In this document: positions 36,829-46,100 of the stretch, piece after piece
Numbering within the stretch: position 1 is the stretch's first letter
Layout: each line of letters opens with the position of its first letter
Origin: Mesorhizobium sp. M9A.F.Ca.ET.002.03.1.2
Lineage (GTDB): Bacteria; Pseudomonadota; Alphaproteobacteria; Rhizobiales; Rhizobiaceae
DNA: 64,000 nucleotides
Direction of reading: 5' to 3'
Assembly: GCF_003952365.1 (NCBI RefSeq)
Contig: NZ_CP034443.1
Span: 923,001-987,000, forward strand
Translations under genes and position numbers: made by a program
Notes under the pieces: generated by a model
What the model was told of the DNA's origin: nothing
Databases searched by the model: none
What the model saw: the letters and a program-made list of their open reading frames with translations, nothing else

Positions 36829-37959
36829 TTAGATCTGACGGCGCGTGGCCTCGGGCTTCTTGCGCGCTGCCAGGAACTCCTTGACCCGCCGGCCCGGCGC
36901 CGGGCCACGCACGGGCTTGAACCCGTCGTCGAGCTCGCCTGAGAGATCGAGCGTCGGCCGTATGCTGACGGCGTCGTAATTCTCCTCCAGCCAGTCGCTG
37001 GCAGCGGTACGGCCAAGGTCGCGCAGATAGGTCAGGAACGCCCATTCGGCATTGACCTTGGACGACGCAGACAGATCCTTGAACGCCTCGTCGGCATCGA
37101 TGCGGTGCATGCGGATGTCGCGGTATTCGCCATGCGGCAGCCGGCCGGCGGCGATCAGTTCCTTGACGAAGGCGATCGAGCGGAATTCACGCAGCAGCCC
37201 GGCGTTGAAGGTGATCTCGTCGATGCGGTTCTGGATTTCGTTGGCACTCTTCGGCGTCCCCTCGCGGACCACCGGGTTGATCTGCACCAGAAGCACATCC
37301 TCGGTGGCAGTCGACTTGAAGAACGGGAACAGCGCCGGATTGCCGCCATAGCCGCCGTCCCAGTAGGGCACGCCCTTGATCTCGACGGCGCGGAACAGCT
37401 GCGGCAGGCAAGCCGACGCCATCACCGTGTCGAGGTCGATCTCGCCATCGGAAAAGACACGCAATTGCCCCGTCTCGACATTGGTCGCGGAGATGAACAG
37501 CTCCATCGACTTGCAGGCGCGCACATTGCCGAAATCGATCTCCTGCTCGATCACATCGCGCAGCGGGTTGAGGCCGAGCGGGTTGGCGACGTAGGGCGAA
37601 AACACACGCGACATGGTGTCGAAAAACAGATATCCAGGCGTGTTCTCGATCGACCAGTTGCCCCAGGCCACATCCCAGGGCATGCGCTGCACCGGGCTGA
37701 ACCGGCCCTTCCGCGCCACTGCGCGCCAGAAATCGTCGAGCTTCCGCCGCGCGCCCTCGACCCCGCCGCGGACGAAGCCGTCGGCCAGCGCCACCGCGTT
37801 CATGGCGCCGGCGCTGGTGCCCGAAACCGCTGCGATGTCGAGCCGTCCGTCCTCCAGCAGCTGGTCGAGCACACCCCAGGAAAAGGCGCCGTGCGAGCCG
37901 CCGCCCTGCAGCGCGACATTGATCTTCTTTGGCTCCTCCGCCTTGCCGTTTGTCGTCAT
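36829..37959 (-). CDS. Patatin-like phospholipase/hydrolase (PHB-associated)
   Basis: This 376-residue patatin-fold protein has the oxyanion motif GGGSHG (residues 19-24), the nucleophile motif GTSAG (Ser49) and the catalytic Asp in the DGG motif (WDGGYGGN). The frame runs upstream to 38097, but the ATG at 37959 is the natural start, 47 bp from the bdhA stop. Because it follows bdhA on the same strand, it may act on polyhydroxybutyrate granules or phospholipids on their surface; this is inference from context. No signal peptide is seen. Confidence 0.88.
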   Translation of the reverse strand: MTTNGKAEEPKKINVALQGGGSHGAFSWGVLDQLLEDGRLDIAAVSGTSAGAMNAVALADGFVRGGVEGARRKLDDFWRAVARKGRFSPVQRMPWDVAWGNWSIENTPGYLFFDTMSRVFSPYVANPLGLNPLRDVIEQEIDFGNVRACKSMELFISATNVETGQLRVFSDGEIDLDTVMASACLPQLFRAVEIKGVPYWDGGYGGNPALFPFFKSTATEDVLLVQINPVVREGTPKSANEIQNRIDEITFNAGLLREFRSIAFVKELIAAGRLPHGEYRDIRMHRIDADEAFKDLSASSKVNAEWAFLTYLRDLGRTAASDWLEENYDAVSIRPTLDLSGELDDGFKPVRGPAPGRRVKEFLAARKKPEATRRQI

Positions 37960-38005
37960 GGCGTTGCCCTTGTTTTGTCGAGAAATTTGTTTCGCTCGCC
38001 CGAAT

Positions 38006-38788
38006 TCACTGCGCGGTCCAGCCGCCATCGACCGAGATGTGCGTGCCGTTGATCTGCGCCGCCGCATCCGAGCACAAGAACACCGCGGCGGCGGCAATTT
38101 GCTCGACCGTGACGAATTCCTTGGTCGGCTGCTTTTCCAGCATGACTTCGCGGATGACCGTCTCGCGATCCATCTTGTTGGCCTTCATCTGATCGGGAAT
38201 CTGGGCCTCGACCAGCGGCGTCAGCACATAACCGGGACAGATGGCGTTGCAGGTGATCCTGTCGCGCGCCAGCTCCAAAGCGACCGTCTTGGTCAGCCCC
38301 ATGATGCCGTGCTTGGCCGAGACATAGGCCGACTTGAACGGCGAGGCGACCAGGCCGTGGGCCGAGGCGATGTTGACGATCCTGCCGCCGCCGGCTTCTC
38401 TCATCAGCGGGATGGCGGCGGCAATGGTGTGGAAGGCCGACGACAAATTGATGGCGATGATCGCATCCCACTTTTCGATCGGAAATTCTTCCACCGGCGC
38501 GACATGCTGGATGCCGGCATTGTTGACCAGTATGTCGACCGAACCGAATGCATCGGCTGCCTTCGCGACCAAAGCCCGGCATTCGGCCGGCTTCGACATG
38601 TCTGCCTTGATGTAAGCTGTCTTCACGTTGTGATGCTTGGCGATCGCATCGGCAATGGCCTGGTCGTCGGCGGTGTCGGAAAAGGAATTGACGACGATGT
38701 TGCAGCCTTCCGCCGCGAGCGCATGGGCGGTGGCCAGACCGATGCCTGAGGTGGAACCGGTGACGATGGCGGTTTTTCTGGTGGGCAA
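38006..38788 (-). CDS. bdhA: D-3-hydroxybutyrate dehydrogenase
   Basis: This 260-residue classical SDR has VTGSTSGIGLATAHALAAEG at the N-terminus, NNAGIQHVAP, and the catalytic S/Y-x-x-x-K region with ASAHGLVAS and YVSAKHGIMG. The C-terminus LCSDAAAQINGTHISVDGGW matches BdhA. It oxidises D-3-hydroxybutyrate from PHB breakdown to acetoacetate with NAD. Upstream, a perfect 17-bp tandem duplication (38807-38840) lies where a promoter should be. Confidence 0.93.
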   Translation of the reverse strand: MPTRKTAIVTGSTSGIGLATAHALAAEGCNIVVNSFSDTADDQAIADAIAKHHNVKTAYIKADMSKPAECRALVAKAADAFGSVDILVNNAGIQHVAPVEEFPIEKWDAIIAINLSSAFHTIAAAIPLMREAGGGRIVNIASAHGLVASPFKSAYVSAKHGIMGLTKTVALELARDRITCNAICPGYVLTPLVEAQIPDQMKANKMDRETVIREVMLEKQPTKEFVTVEQIAAAAVFLCSDAAAQINGTHISVDGGWTAQ

Positions 38789-38806
38789 GGCGAAATCCTT
38801 CAGTGC

Positions 38807-38840
38807 GGTGCTAACGGGAACATGGTGCTAACGGGAACAT
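38807..38840. repeat. Perfect 17-bp tandem duplication upstream of bdhA
   Basis: GGTGCTAACGGGAACAT occurs twice head to tail (38807-38823 and 38824-38840), 19 bp upstream of the bdhA start codon. It may duplicate a promoter or operator element on the minus strand; identity of the two copies suggests a recent event. Confidence 0.9.
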
Positions 38841-38901
38841 ATTGCAGTGCAGCATATATGTCTCCTGCGGCGCAAGAACAGCCGCGCGGATTGGCTATGT
38901 C

Positions 38902-39423
38902 ATGAAATTTTTGGCCGCTTGCCCGTCTCGCTATGCTTTCGGGACGCGCCGCAGCGACGCCGGGGAAGCAGCCATGTTACTCGCGGAGGTGCCGGAAAGG
39001 CTGGGACTAGACACGGCCGTCGGGCGCTGGCTTGGCCGTGACAGGCCGCTGCCCACCCTGGAAATCGCCTGGCCGGCGGCCGGTTCGGTCATCGCACTCG
39101 GCAACGATCCCGAGAAGGCGATAGGCGTCGTCGTCAGGAGCAACTTCACGCTGCTCTCTGCGGGTGAGTGCGGCGACAACAGCCAATGCGGCCACGTGCA
39201 TATGAAGATCGATCCCGACGCAGACACCTGCAACATCCCCGGCAAGCCGTACAACAGCATGAACAGCGACTTTGGCGGCAACCTCATAAAGGCTCGTTTC
39301 GGCCATTGTCCGGTTGTCGTCGGCAAGCACGTGATCGGCGTCCTCGTTGCCGATGATCATCACAAGCCTATCCTAGTGGACGGCAAACCCGTTACCGCTC
39401 TGGTGACGGTGACGACGAAATAG
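38902..39423 (+). CDS. Conserved hypothetical protein, probably exported; N-terminus uncertain
   Basis: From about residue 55 the protein looks well conserved (VIALGNDPEKAIGVVVRSNF, CGDNSQCGHVHMKIDPDADT, NIPGKPYNSMNSDFGG, VIGVLVADDHHKP). The paired Cys and secreted-type composition suggest a periplasmic beta-sandwich. The first ~50 residues (MKFLAACPSRYAFGTRRSDA) read like a broken signal peptide: another frame at 38920-38960 holds LAMLSGRAAATPG, a plausible signal ending. The gene may therefore carry compensating frameshifts near its 5' end. I recognise no named family. Confidence 0.55.
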   Translation: MKFLAACPSRYAFGTRRSDAGEAAMLLAEVPERLGLDTAVGRWLGRDRPLPTLEIAWPAAGSVIALGNDPEKAIGVVVRSNFTLLSAGECGDNSQCGHVHMKIDPDADTCNIPGKPYNSMNSDFGGNLIKARFGHCPVVVGKHVIGVLVADDHHKPILVDGKPVTALVTVTTK

Positions 39424-39517
39424 CGTGGCCCCGATGCATCTCTGCCTCATTCGAGGCGGAGATGTTCTGACACGGGCTGCTGAGGGAGGTTTCGGCCGGA
39501 CCTTGTCCAGCCGGTGA

Positions 39518-40129
39518 TCACGACATGGTGTCGAGCTTGCGCTGCATGGCGGCGATCTGTTCCTTCAACTCCTGAAGGTCATCGGGTTTTTCCGGTGTCT
39601 CTTTCCTGGCCGGCTCTGCCGGCGCTGCGGAAGCGCCATTCGAGCCTGCGGGTGGAAAAGGCGTGAACAGGCGCATGGCATTCTGGAACATCTCCATGTT
39701 GCGGCGCGTCTGCTCCTCCAACGCCTTGATCGGCGTGGCCATCTTCATCATGTCCAGCGGCGACTTGCCCAAGGCGCCCTTCATCTGCTCGCGAAAGCGT
39801 TCCTGTTCTTTCGAGAAGGCAATCATCGACTGTTCGAGGAAGCTCGGCACGATCATCTGCATCTGATCGCCGTAAAAGGCGATCAACTGGCGCAGGAACG
39901 GGATCGGCAGCATGTTCTGCCCATCCTTGTTCTCAAGTTCGAAGATGATCTGGGTCAGCACCGGATGCGTGATGTCGTCACCGGTCTTGGCATCCTGGAC
40001 GGTGAAGTCCTCGCCCTTCTTGACCATTTCGGCAAGATCCTCGAGCGTCACATAGGTGCTGGTGCCGGTATTGTAGAGGCGGCGATTGGCATACTTCTTG
40101 ATGATAATCGGTTCGTCTTTCGCGGCCAT
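39518..40129 (-). CDS. phaR: Polyhydroxyalkanoate synthesis repressor
   Basis: This 203-residue protein has the PhaR N-terminal DNA-binding domain IIIKKYANRRLYNTGTSTYV, then VTLEDLAEMVKKGEDFTVQD, a central PHB-binding region (LRQLIAFYGDQMQMIVPSFL), and a Pro/Ala-rich tail with a final coiled-coil LQELKEQIAAMQRKLD. PhaR binds PHB granules and represses phasin and its own genes when polymer is absent. The start at 40129 follows GGGAGGA. It is divergent from phaA, and a perfect TGCTGCGCAGCA palindrome lies between them. Confidence 0.95.
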   Translation of the reverse strand: MAAKDEPIIIKKYANRRLYNTGTSTYVTLEDLAEMVKKGEDFTVQDAKTGDDITHPVLTQIIFELENKDGQNMLPIPFLRQLIAFYGDQMQMIVPSFLEQSMIAFSKEQERFREQMKGALGKSPLDMMKMATPIKALEEQTRRNMEMFQNAMRLFTPFPPAGSNGASAAPAEPARKETPEKPDDLQELKEQIAAMQRKLDTMS

Positions 40130-40271
40130 CAGTATCCTCCCGGGACACCGGCGCACTTGAGTAAGCAGCCGGTAACGATTGCGCCTTTTTCAAGGATATG
40201 CGCAAAAGCGTCACAATTCCAAGTGGTTTGTGCAGTGCGGGATCAATTAATGCTGCGGAGCGGTCTGAATA

Positions 40272-40283
40272 TGCTGCGCAGCA
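40272..40283. promoter_or_regulatory. Palindrome in the phaR-phaA spacer
   Basis: TGCTGCGCAGCA is a perfect 12-bp palindrome in the 301-bp spacer between divergent phaR and phaA. TGC-rich sites are described for PhaR in Paracoccus, so this is a candidate PhaR operator. A possible -35 TTGACT for phaA is at 40353. The rest of the spacer shows nothing definite. Confidence 0.4.
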
Positions 40284-40430
40284 ACGGGCAGGCTGTCCCC
40301 GTGATGATGATGAACCTGCTTGCCGCGCCTGGCCGGAATGCCCATTTCCGGTTTGACTTGGGTCATGGAAAGGGCAAGAAAAGTCGCTAGACATAGCCCA
40401 AATTCGACCCTTAGAAGTCTGGAGAACAAC

Positions 40431-41615
40431 ATGTCCGCTTCCAATGCCATTGTCGTCGCCAGTGCGGCGCGCACGCCTGTCGGTTCCTTCAACGGCGCCT
40501 TCGCCAACACACCGGCCCACGAATTGGGCGCCGTCGCCATCAAGGAAGCGCTCGCCCGTGCCAGCGTTGACGGCAAGGAGGTCGACGAGGTGATCCTCGG
40601 CCAGGTGCTGACCGCGGCTCAGGGCCAGAACCCCGCCCGCCAGGCATCCATCAATGCCGGCCTGCCAAAGGAAACCACCGCCTGGGGCCTCAATCAGGTT
40701 TGCGGCTCAGGCCTGCGCGCCATCGCGCTTGGTATGCAGCAGATCGTCACCGGCGATGCCAAGGTGATCGTCGCCGGCGGGCAGGAATCGATGTCGCTGG
40801 CCCCGCATGCCCAACACCTGCGTGCCGGCGTCAAGATGGGCGACTACAAGATGATCGACACCATGATCAAGGACGGGCTGTGGGATGCCTTCAATGGCTA
40901 CCACATGGGCAACACGGCCGAAAACGTCGCTCGCCAGTTCCAGATTACCCGCGAGGACCAGGACCGACTCGCATTGGCCTCCCAGAACAAGGCCGAGGCC
41001 GCGCAGAAGGCCGGCAAGTTCAAGGACGAGATCGTGGCCTTCACCGTCAAGGGCAAGAAGGGCGACACCATTGTCGACCAGGACGAGTACATCCGCCACG
41101 GCGCCACGATCGACGCCATGACCAAGCTAAGACCGGCCTTCGACAAGGACGGCACGGTGACCGCCGCCAACGCCTCCGGCATTAACGATGGCTCCGCTGT
41201 CGCGGTGCTGATGACTGAAGCCGAGGCCTCAAGGCGCGGCATCACGCCGCTGGCGCGCATCGTGTCCTGGGCGACCGCGGGCGTCGATCCGCAGATCATG
41301 GGCACCGGACCCATTCCCGCCTCGCGCAAGGCGCTGGCCAAGGCCGGCTGGTCGGTCGGCGATCTCGACCTGGTCGAGGCCAACGAGGCCTTCGCCGCCC
41401 AAGCCTGTGCCGTCAACAAGGACATGGGCTGGGATCCGTCCATCGTCAATGTCAATGGCGGCGCCATCGCCATCGGCCATCCGATCGGCGCATCCGGCGC
41501 CCGCATCTTCAACACGCTGGTCTACGAACTGCGCCGCCGCGGCGCCAGGAAGGGCCTCGCCACGCTGTGCATCGGCGGCGGCATGGGCGTTGCCATGTGC
41601 GTGGAAGCGCTATGA
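40431..41615 (+). CDS. phaA: Acetyl-CoA acetyltransferase (beta-ketothiolase)
   Basis: This 394-residue protein starts [20 protein letters not shown]. It has the active-site Cys in [17 protein letters not shown], the His in [19 protein letters not shown], and the second Cys in [15 protein letters not shown]. It condenses two acetyl-CoA to acetoacetyl-CoA, the first step of polyhydroxybutyrate synthesis. It is followed 110 bp later by phaB. Confidence 0.97.
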   Translation: MSASNAIVVASAARTPVGSFNGAFANTPAHELGAVAIKEALARASVDGKEVDEVILGQVLTAAQGQNPARQASINAGLPKETTAWGLNQVCGSGLRAIALGMQQIVTGDAKVIVAGGQESMSLAPHAQHLRAGVKMGDYKMIDTMIKDGLWDAFNGYHMGNTAENVARQFQITREDQDRLALASQNKAEAAQKAGKFKDEIVAFTVKGKKGDTIVDQDEYIRHGATIDAMTKLRPAFDKDGTVTAANASGINDGSAVAVLMTEAEASRRGITPLARIVSWATAGVDPQIMGTGPIPASRKALAKAGWSVGDLDLVEANEAFAAQACAVNKDMGWDPSIVNVNGGAIAIGHPIGASGARIFNTLVYELRRRGARKGLATLCIGGGMGVAMCVEAL

Positions 41616-41725
41616 AGACAGGGAAGACAGGATGAGCAAGCCATGAAATAGTCGGTGGCAACGGGGCTCAACCGCCGTAGAGCGTCCCCCGCCCGCCGCT
41701 CATGAGAACTAAAGGGGAGGATGAT

Positions 41726-42451
41726 ATGACAAAGGTAGCACTGGTCACCGGTGGGTCGCGCGGTATTGGCGCCGCGATTTCGATCGGCTTGAAAAACGCC
41801 GGCTACAAGGTCGCCGCGAATTACGCCGGCAATGACGAAGCCGCGCAGAAATTCAAGGCAGAGACCGGCATTCCGGTCTACAAATGGTCGGTCGCCGACT
41901 ACGATGCCTGCGCTGCAGGCATCAGACAGATCGAGGCCGACCTCGGCCCGGTCTCCGTGCTGGTCAACAATGCCGGCATCACCCGCGACGCCATGTTCCA
42001 CAAGATGACGCGCGAGCAGTGGAAAGAGGTTCTCGACACCAACCTATCGGGCGTCTTCAACATGACGCATCCGCTGTGGGGCGGCATGCGCGACCGCAAG
42101 TTTGGCCGCATCATCACCATCTCCTCGATCAACGGCCAGAAGGGCCAGACCGGCCAAGTCAACTATTCGGCCTCGAAGGCCGGCGACATCGGCTTCACCA
42201 AGGCGCTCGCCCAGGAAGGGGCGCGGGCCGGCATCACCGTCAATGTCATCTGCCCCGGCTACATCGCGACAGAGATGGTCAGGGCGATGGACGAAAAGGT
42301 GCTGAACGAGCGCGTCATTCCGCAAATTCCGGTCGGCCGCCTCGGCGAACCGGAAGAGATCGCACGCTGCGTCGTGTTCCTTGCTTCCGACGATGCCGGT
42401 TTCATCACCGGATCGACCATCACCGCCAATGGCGGCCAGTACATTACCTGA
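41726..42451 (+). CDS. phaB: Acetoacetyl-CoA reductase
   Basis: This 241-residue SDR starts at ATG 41726 behind GGGGAGG. It has VALVTGGSRGIGAAISIGLK, NNAGITRDAMFHKMTREQW (PhaB signature) and the catalytic Tyr and Lys in NYSASKAGDIGFTKAL. It reduces acetoacetyl-CoA to (R)-3-hydroxybutyryl-CoA with NADPH. An intrinsic terminator follows 23 bp after the stop. Confidence 0.97.
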   Translation: MTKVALVTGGSRGIGAAISIGLKNAGYKVAANYAGNDEAAQKFKAETGIPVYKWSVADYDACAAGIRQIEADLGPVSVLVNNAGITRDAMFHKMTREQWKEVLDTNLSGVFNMTHPLWGGMRDRKFGRIITISSINGQKGQTGQVNYSASKAGDIGFTKALAQEGARAGITVNVICPGYIATEMVRAMDEKVLNERVIPQIPVGRLGEPEEIARCVVFLASDDAGFITGSTITANGGQYIT

Positions 42452-42474
42452 AGCTGGACAGAAAAGCCCGAAAC

Positions 42475-42500
42475 AAACGGGCCATGAAAACGGCCCGTTT
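42475..42500 (+). terminator. Intrinsic terminator after phaB
   Basis: AAACGGGCC (42475-42483) and GGCCCGTTT (42492-42500) form a perfect 9-bp stem with an 8-nt loop, ending in TTT; it lies 23 bp past the phaB stop. Confidence 0.8.
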
Positions 42501-43155
42501 CCATTAGCGGCTCAGCCGTCGCGAGGTCTCGATGCAAGACCTTGCCCCAATCCGGCACGCAAAGGTTAACGGCGGCCGTGCCGCCTGTGCGAAACCCTGT
42601 TCGTTGCCTGTGGATTCTCGGTGGAAAACCTGTTCACAGCACAACATATTGGGGTGAACAAACCGGGAAACATCCGCTAACGCTGATTCGTCGCCGTTTC
42701 GTTCCGGCTTTGACCAGAAGGTTAACAACAATGGGTGAAACCATCAGTCAAATCGTTAAGGCGCGTTAGGAAATATCAATAATTTCATAATGTTGGACGA
42801 CACCCGCCGGCCTGCGCCGATCGTTCACCGGCAAAGGTTAACGGCGACGCGCGCCTAGCATAAATCAGGCCAGTTCGGCGATTCAGCATGTGGTGAGACT
42901 CGCCGGCAAAAAAACCAGATGTAGCCGTGAACAAAACCTGAATCCGCGCGAGTCAGTGATTCGTAGCCGATTCGTTCCAGACTCGTTCCAACTGTTAATC
43001 AGAGCCTGTTGACAGCACCGAGCGAGGGGCTTCGACCTGCCGGCGGAACATTCCGCTTTCGCTTCGCGCGCTAAATCCCTATGTGTCGCCTGTCACACGC
43101 GCCTCCACGGGCGCGCTCCCGACAATGCGAGGCAGAGAGCCTTATTTCCAGGTCG
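42501..43155. other. 655-bp noncoding region before the helicase gene
   Basis: No credible gene is present. The region holds two diverged copies of a ~273-bp unit (see repeat), several GTTAAC/TTAA motifs resembling CtrA half-sites, one TGTGGATT motif near 42610 that partly matches a DnaA box, and an AT-rich core (AATATCAATAATTTCATAAT, 42771-42790). It may contain an sRNA or the helicase promoter; neither is proven. Confidence 0.7.
42559..43000. repeat. Diverged tandem duplication, ~273-bp period
   Basis: GCAAAGGTTAACGGCG is identical at 42559-42574 and 42831-42846 (272 bp apart). A GTGAACAAA block recurs at 42654 and 42927 (273 bp apart). A 22-bp block beginning TGATTCGT recurs at 42684-42705 and 42957-42978 (273 bp apart) with two mismatches. 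The order and spacing are constant, so this is an old tandem duplication with conserved islands rather than random similarity. Confidence 0.8.
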
Positions 43156-46100
43156 ATGAACATCCCGCCGAAACACACTTCTGAGCCGCTGATTCTGTCG
43201 GGCCGCGACGTGACTGCCGTGCTCGGGCCGACCAACACCGGTAAGACCCATCTCGCCATCGAGCGCATGGTGGCGCATGAAAGCGGCATTATCGGCCTGC
43301 CGCTCAGACTGCTCGCCCGCGAGGTTTATTCACGCGTCTGCGAGAAGGTCGGCGCTCACAAGGTGGCGCTCATCACCGGCGAGGAAAAGATCCAGCCCGC
43401 AGGCGCGAAATACTCTGTCTGCACGGTGGAAGCCATGCCGCGCGAGACCGATGCCGCCTTCGTTGCCATCGACGAAGTGCAGCTTGCCAGCGATCTCGAA
43501 CGCGGCCACATCTTCACCGACCGCATCCTGCATCTGCGCGGGCGCCAGGAGACATTGCTGCTCGGCGCAGCCACCATGCACGGAATCCTCCAGCGCTTGC
43601 TGAAGGGGGTGTCGGTGGTGACGCGGCCACGGCTGTCGCATCTGGCCTATGCCGGCTCGAAGAAGCTGACCCGCCTGCCGCGACGCACGGCGATCGTCGC
43701 CTTTTCCGCCGACGAGGTCTATGCCATCGCCGAACTGATCCGCCGCCAGCAGGGCGGTGCGGCCGTCGTGCTCGGCGCGCTATCGCCCCGCACGCGCAAC
43801 GCGCAGGTGGCGCTGTTCCAATCGGGTGATGTCGATTACCTGGTCGCCACCGATGCGATCGGCATGGGCCTGAACCTCGACCTCGACCATGTCGCCTTCG
43901 CCCAGAACCGCAAATTCGACGGTTACCAATATCGCAACCTGACGGCGGCCGAGCTCGGCCAGATCGCCGGCCGCGCCGGCCGGCACTTGCGCGATGGCAC
44001 CTTCGGCGTCACCGGCCAGGTCGATCCGCTGGACGAAGATCTGGTCAAGAAGATCGAAGGGCATGAGTTCGACCCGGTGAAGGTGCTGCAATGGCGCACG
44101 GCGCATTTCGATTTCGCCAGCCTGGATGCGCTGAAGCGCTCCATCGAGACCAACGCGCCGGTCGAAGGCCTGACCCGTGCGCTGCCGGCGGTCGATGCGC
44201 AGGCGCTCGAGCATTTGTCCCGCGACGAGGACATCCGGGCGCTTGCCACCGACGCAAGGCGCGTGGCGCTGTTGTGGGAGGCTTGCGCCCTGCCCGACTA
44301 CAGGAAGATCGCGCCGGCCCAGCATGCCGACCTGATCGCCTCGATTTATATGGACCTTGCCAGGCATGGCCATGTCGATGAAAATTACATGGCCGAGCAG
44401 GTGCGCCGTGCCGACACCACCGAAGGCGACATCGACACGCTGTCGCACCGGATCGCCCAGATCCGCACCTGGACTTTCGTTTCCAACCGACCCGGCTGGC
44501 TGGCCGATCAGGCACACTGGCAGGAAAAGACGCGCGAAATCGAAGACAGACTGTCGGATGCGCTGCATGAGCGGTTGACGAAACGCTTCGTAGACCGCAG
44601 GACTTCCGTCCTCATGCGGCGCCTTAGAGAAAATACCATGCCCGAAGCCGAAATCAGCCCAACCGGAACCGTCCTCGTCGAAGGCCACCATGTCGGCGAG
44701 TTGCAGGGGTTCCGCTTCACCGCCGACCAGAGCGCTGGCGGCGAGGACGCCAAGGCAGTGCGCACGGCAGCCCAGAAGGCGCTCAGCACGGAATTCGAGG
44801 CGCGGGCCGAACGCTTCGGCGCCTCAGCCAACAGCGATATCGCGCTCGGCTCAGACGGCACGCTGCGTTGGATCGGCGCGCCGATCGGCACGCTGGTCGC
44901 AGGCGACGAGGCGTTGAAGCCGCGCCTTGTGCTGTTGGCCGACGAGCAACTCACCGGTCCCGCCCGCGACAAGGTCGCGGCGCGCGCCGAACGCTTCGTC
45001 AATTTCCAGATCGAGTCCCTGCTGAAGCCGCTGGTCGACCTCAAGAACGCCGAGCAGATCACCGGCATTGGCCGCGGCATCGCCTTTCAACTCGTCGAGC
45101 ATTTCGGCCTTATCAACCGCCGCGACATCGCCGAGGCGATGAGGTCGCTCGACCAGGAAGGCCGCGCCGCCCTTCGCCGGCTCGGCGTGCGCTTCGGCGC
45201 CTACCACATCTTCGTGCCCACGCTGATCAAGCCGGCGCCGGCCGGGCTGGTGACACTGTTGTGGGCGCTGAAGAACGACGGCAAGGACAGACCGGGGTTC
45301 GGCGACGTGGTTCACGCGCTGGCCTCCGGCCGCACCTCGGTGGTCGTCGATCCGGCTTTCGACAAGACCTTCTACAAACTGGCCGGCTACCGCAATCTCG
45401 GCCGTCGCGCGGTGCGCGTCGACATTCTTGAACGACTGGCCGACCTGATCCGGCCGGCGACCAACTGGAAGCCGGGTCTCGGCCAGCGCCCCGATGGCGC
45501 CTATGACGGTCAGTCCTTCATGGTGACGCCGCCGATGATGTCGATCCTCGGCGCCACGGCCGACGACATGGAAGAGATTTTGAAAGGCCTCGGCTACCGG
45601 GCCGAGCCGAAGCCGGCGATCGAAGTGAAGGCGCGGCTTGAGGCACAGGACCATGCCGCGCGTGAAGCCGCCGCGGCCAAGCTGGCGGCGGAGGAACAAG
45701 CAGAGCAGGCCAAGGCGGCGGAAGCCGCGGTTGCGGACGCAGCCGCCGAGGCGCCGGCCGAGAGTTCGGGGTCGGACGCGGCCGCCGTGGCAGAGGCCAC
45801 AGCCGAAGTTCCCGCGGAAACCACCACCGAAGGTGAAGCGGAGCATGTCGCGGAAGCTCGGCTGGAAACTCCGGCTGAGGTCACGGAAGACGAGCCGCCT
45901 GCAGCCGAAGCTGAAATGCCTGCGTTACCAGCGGCACAGCCAGAGGCAGAACCCGAAGCAGCAGAGATTGAGGTCGCACCGGCAGAGCCGGCTTCCGAAA
46001 CTTCGCCAGCAACGGAAGCGATATCGGTCGAACCTACCGCGGTGGCGGACGCCGCCACCGGCGAGGCTGCTCCAGAGGCTGAGGAAGAGGCCGAGGAGCC

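Noticed and set aside
42501..43155. Chromosomal replication origin
   Set aside because: GTTAAC motifs, a partial DnaA box and AT-rich DNA are suggestive, but no cluster of good TTATCCACA boxes and none of hemE, dnaA, parA or parB is near, and the pha-helicase context suggests ordinary spacer.
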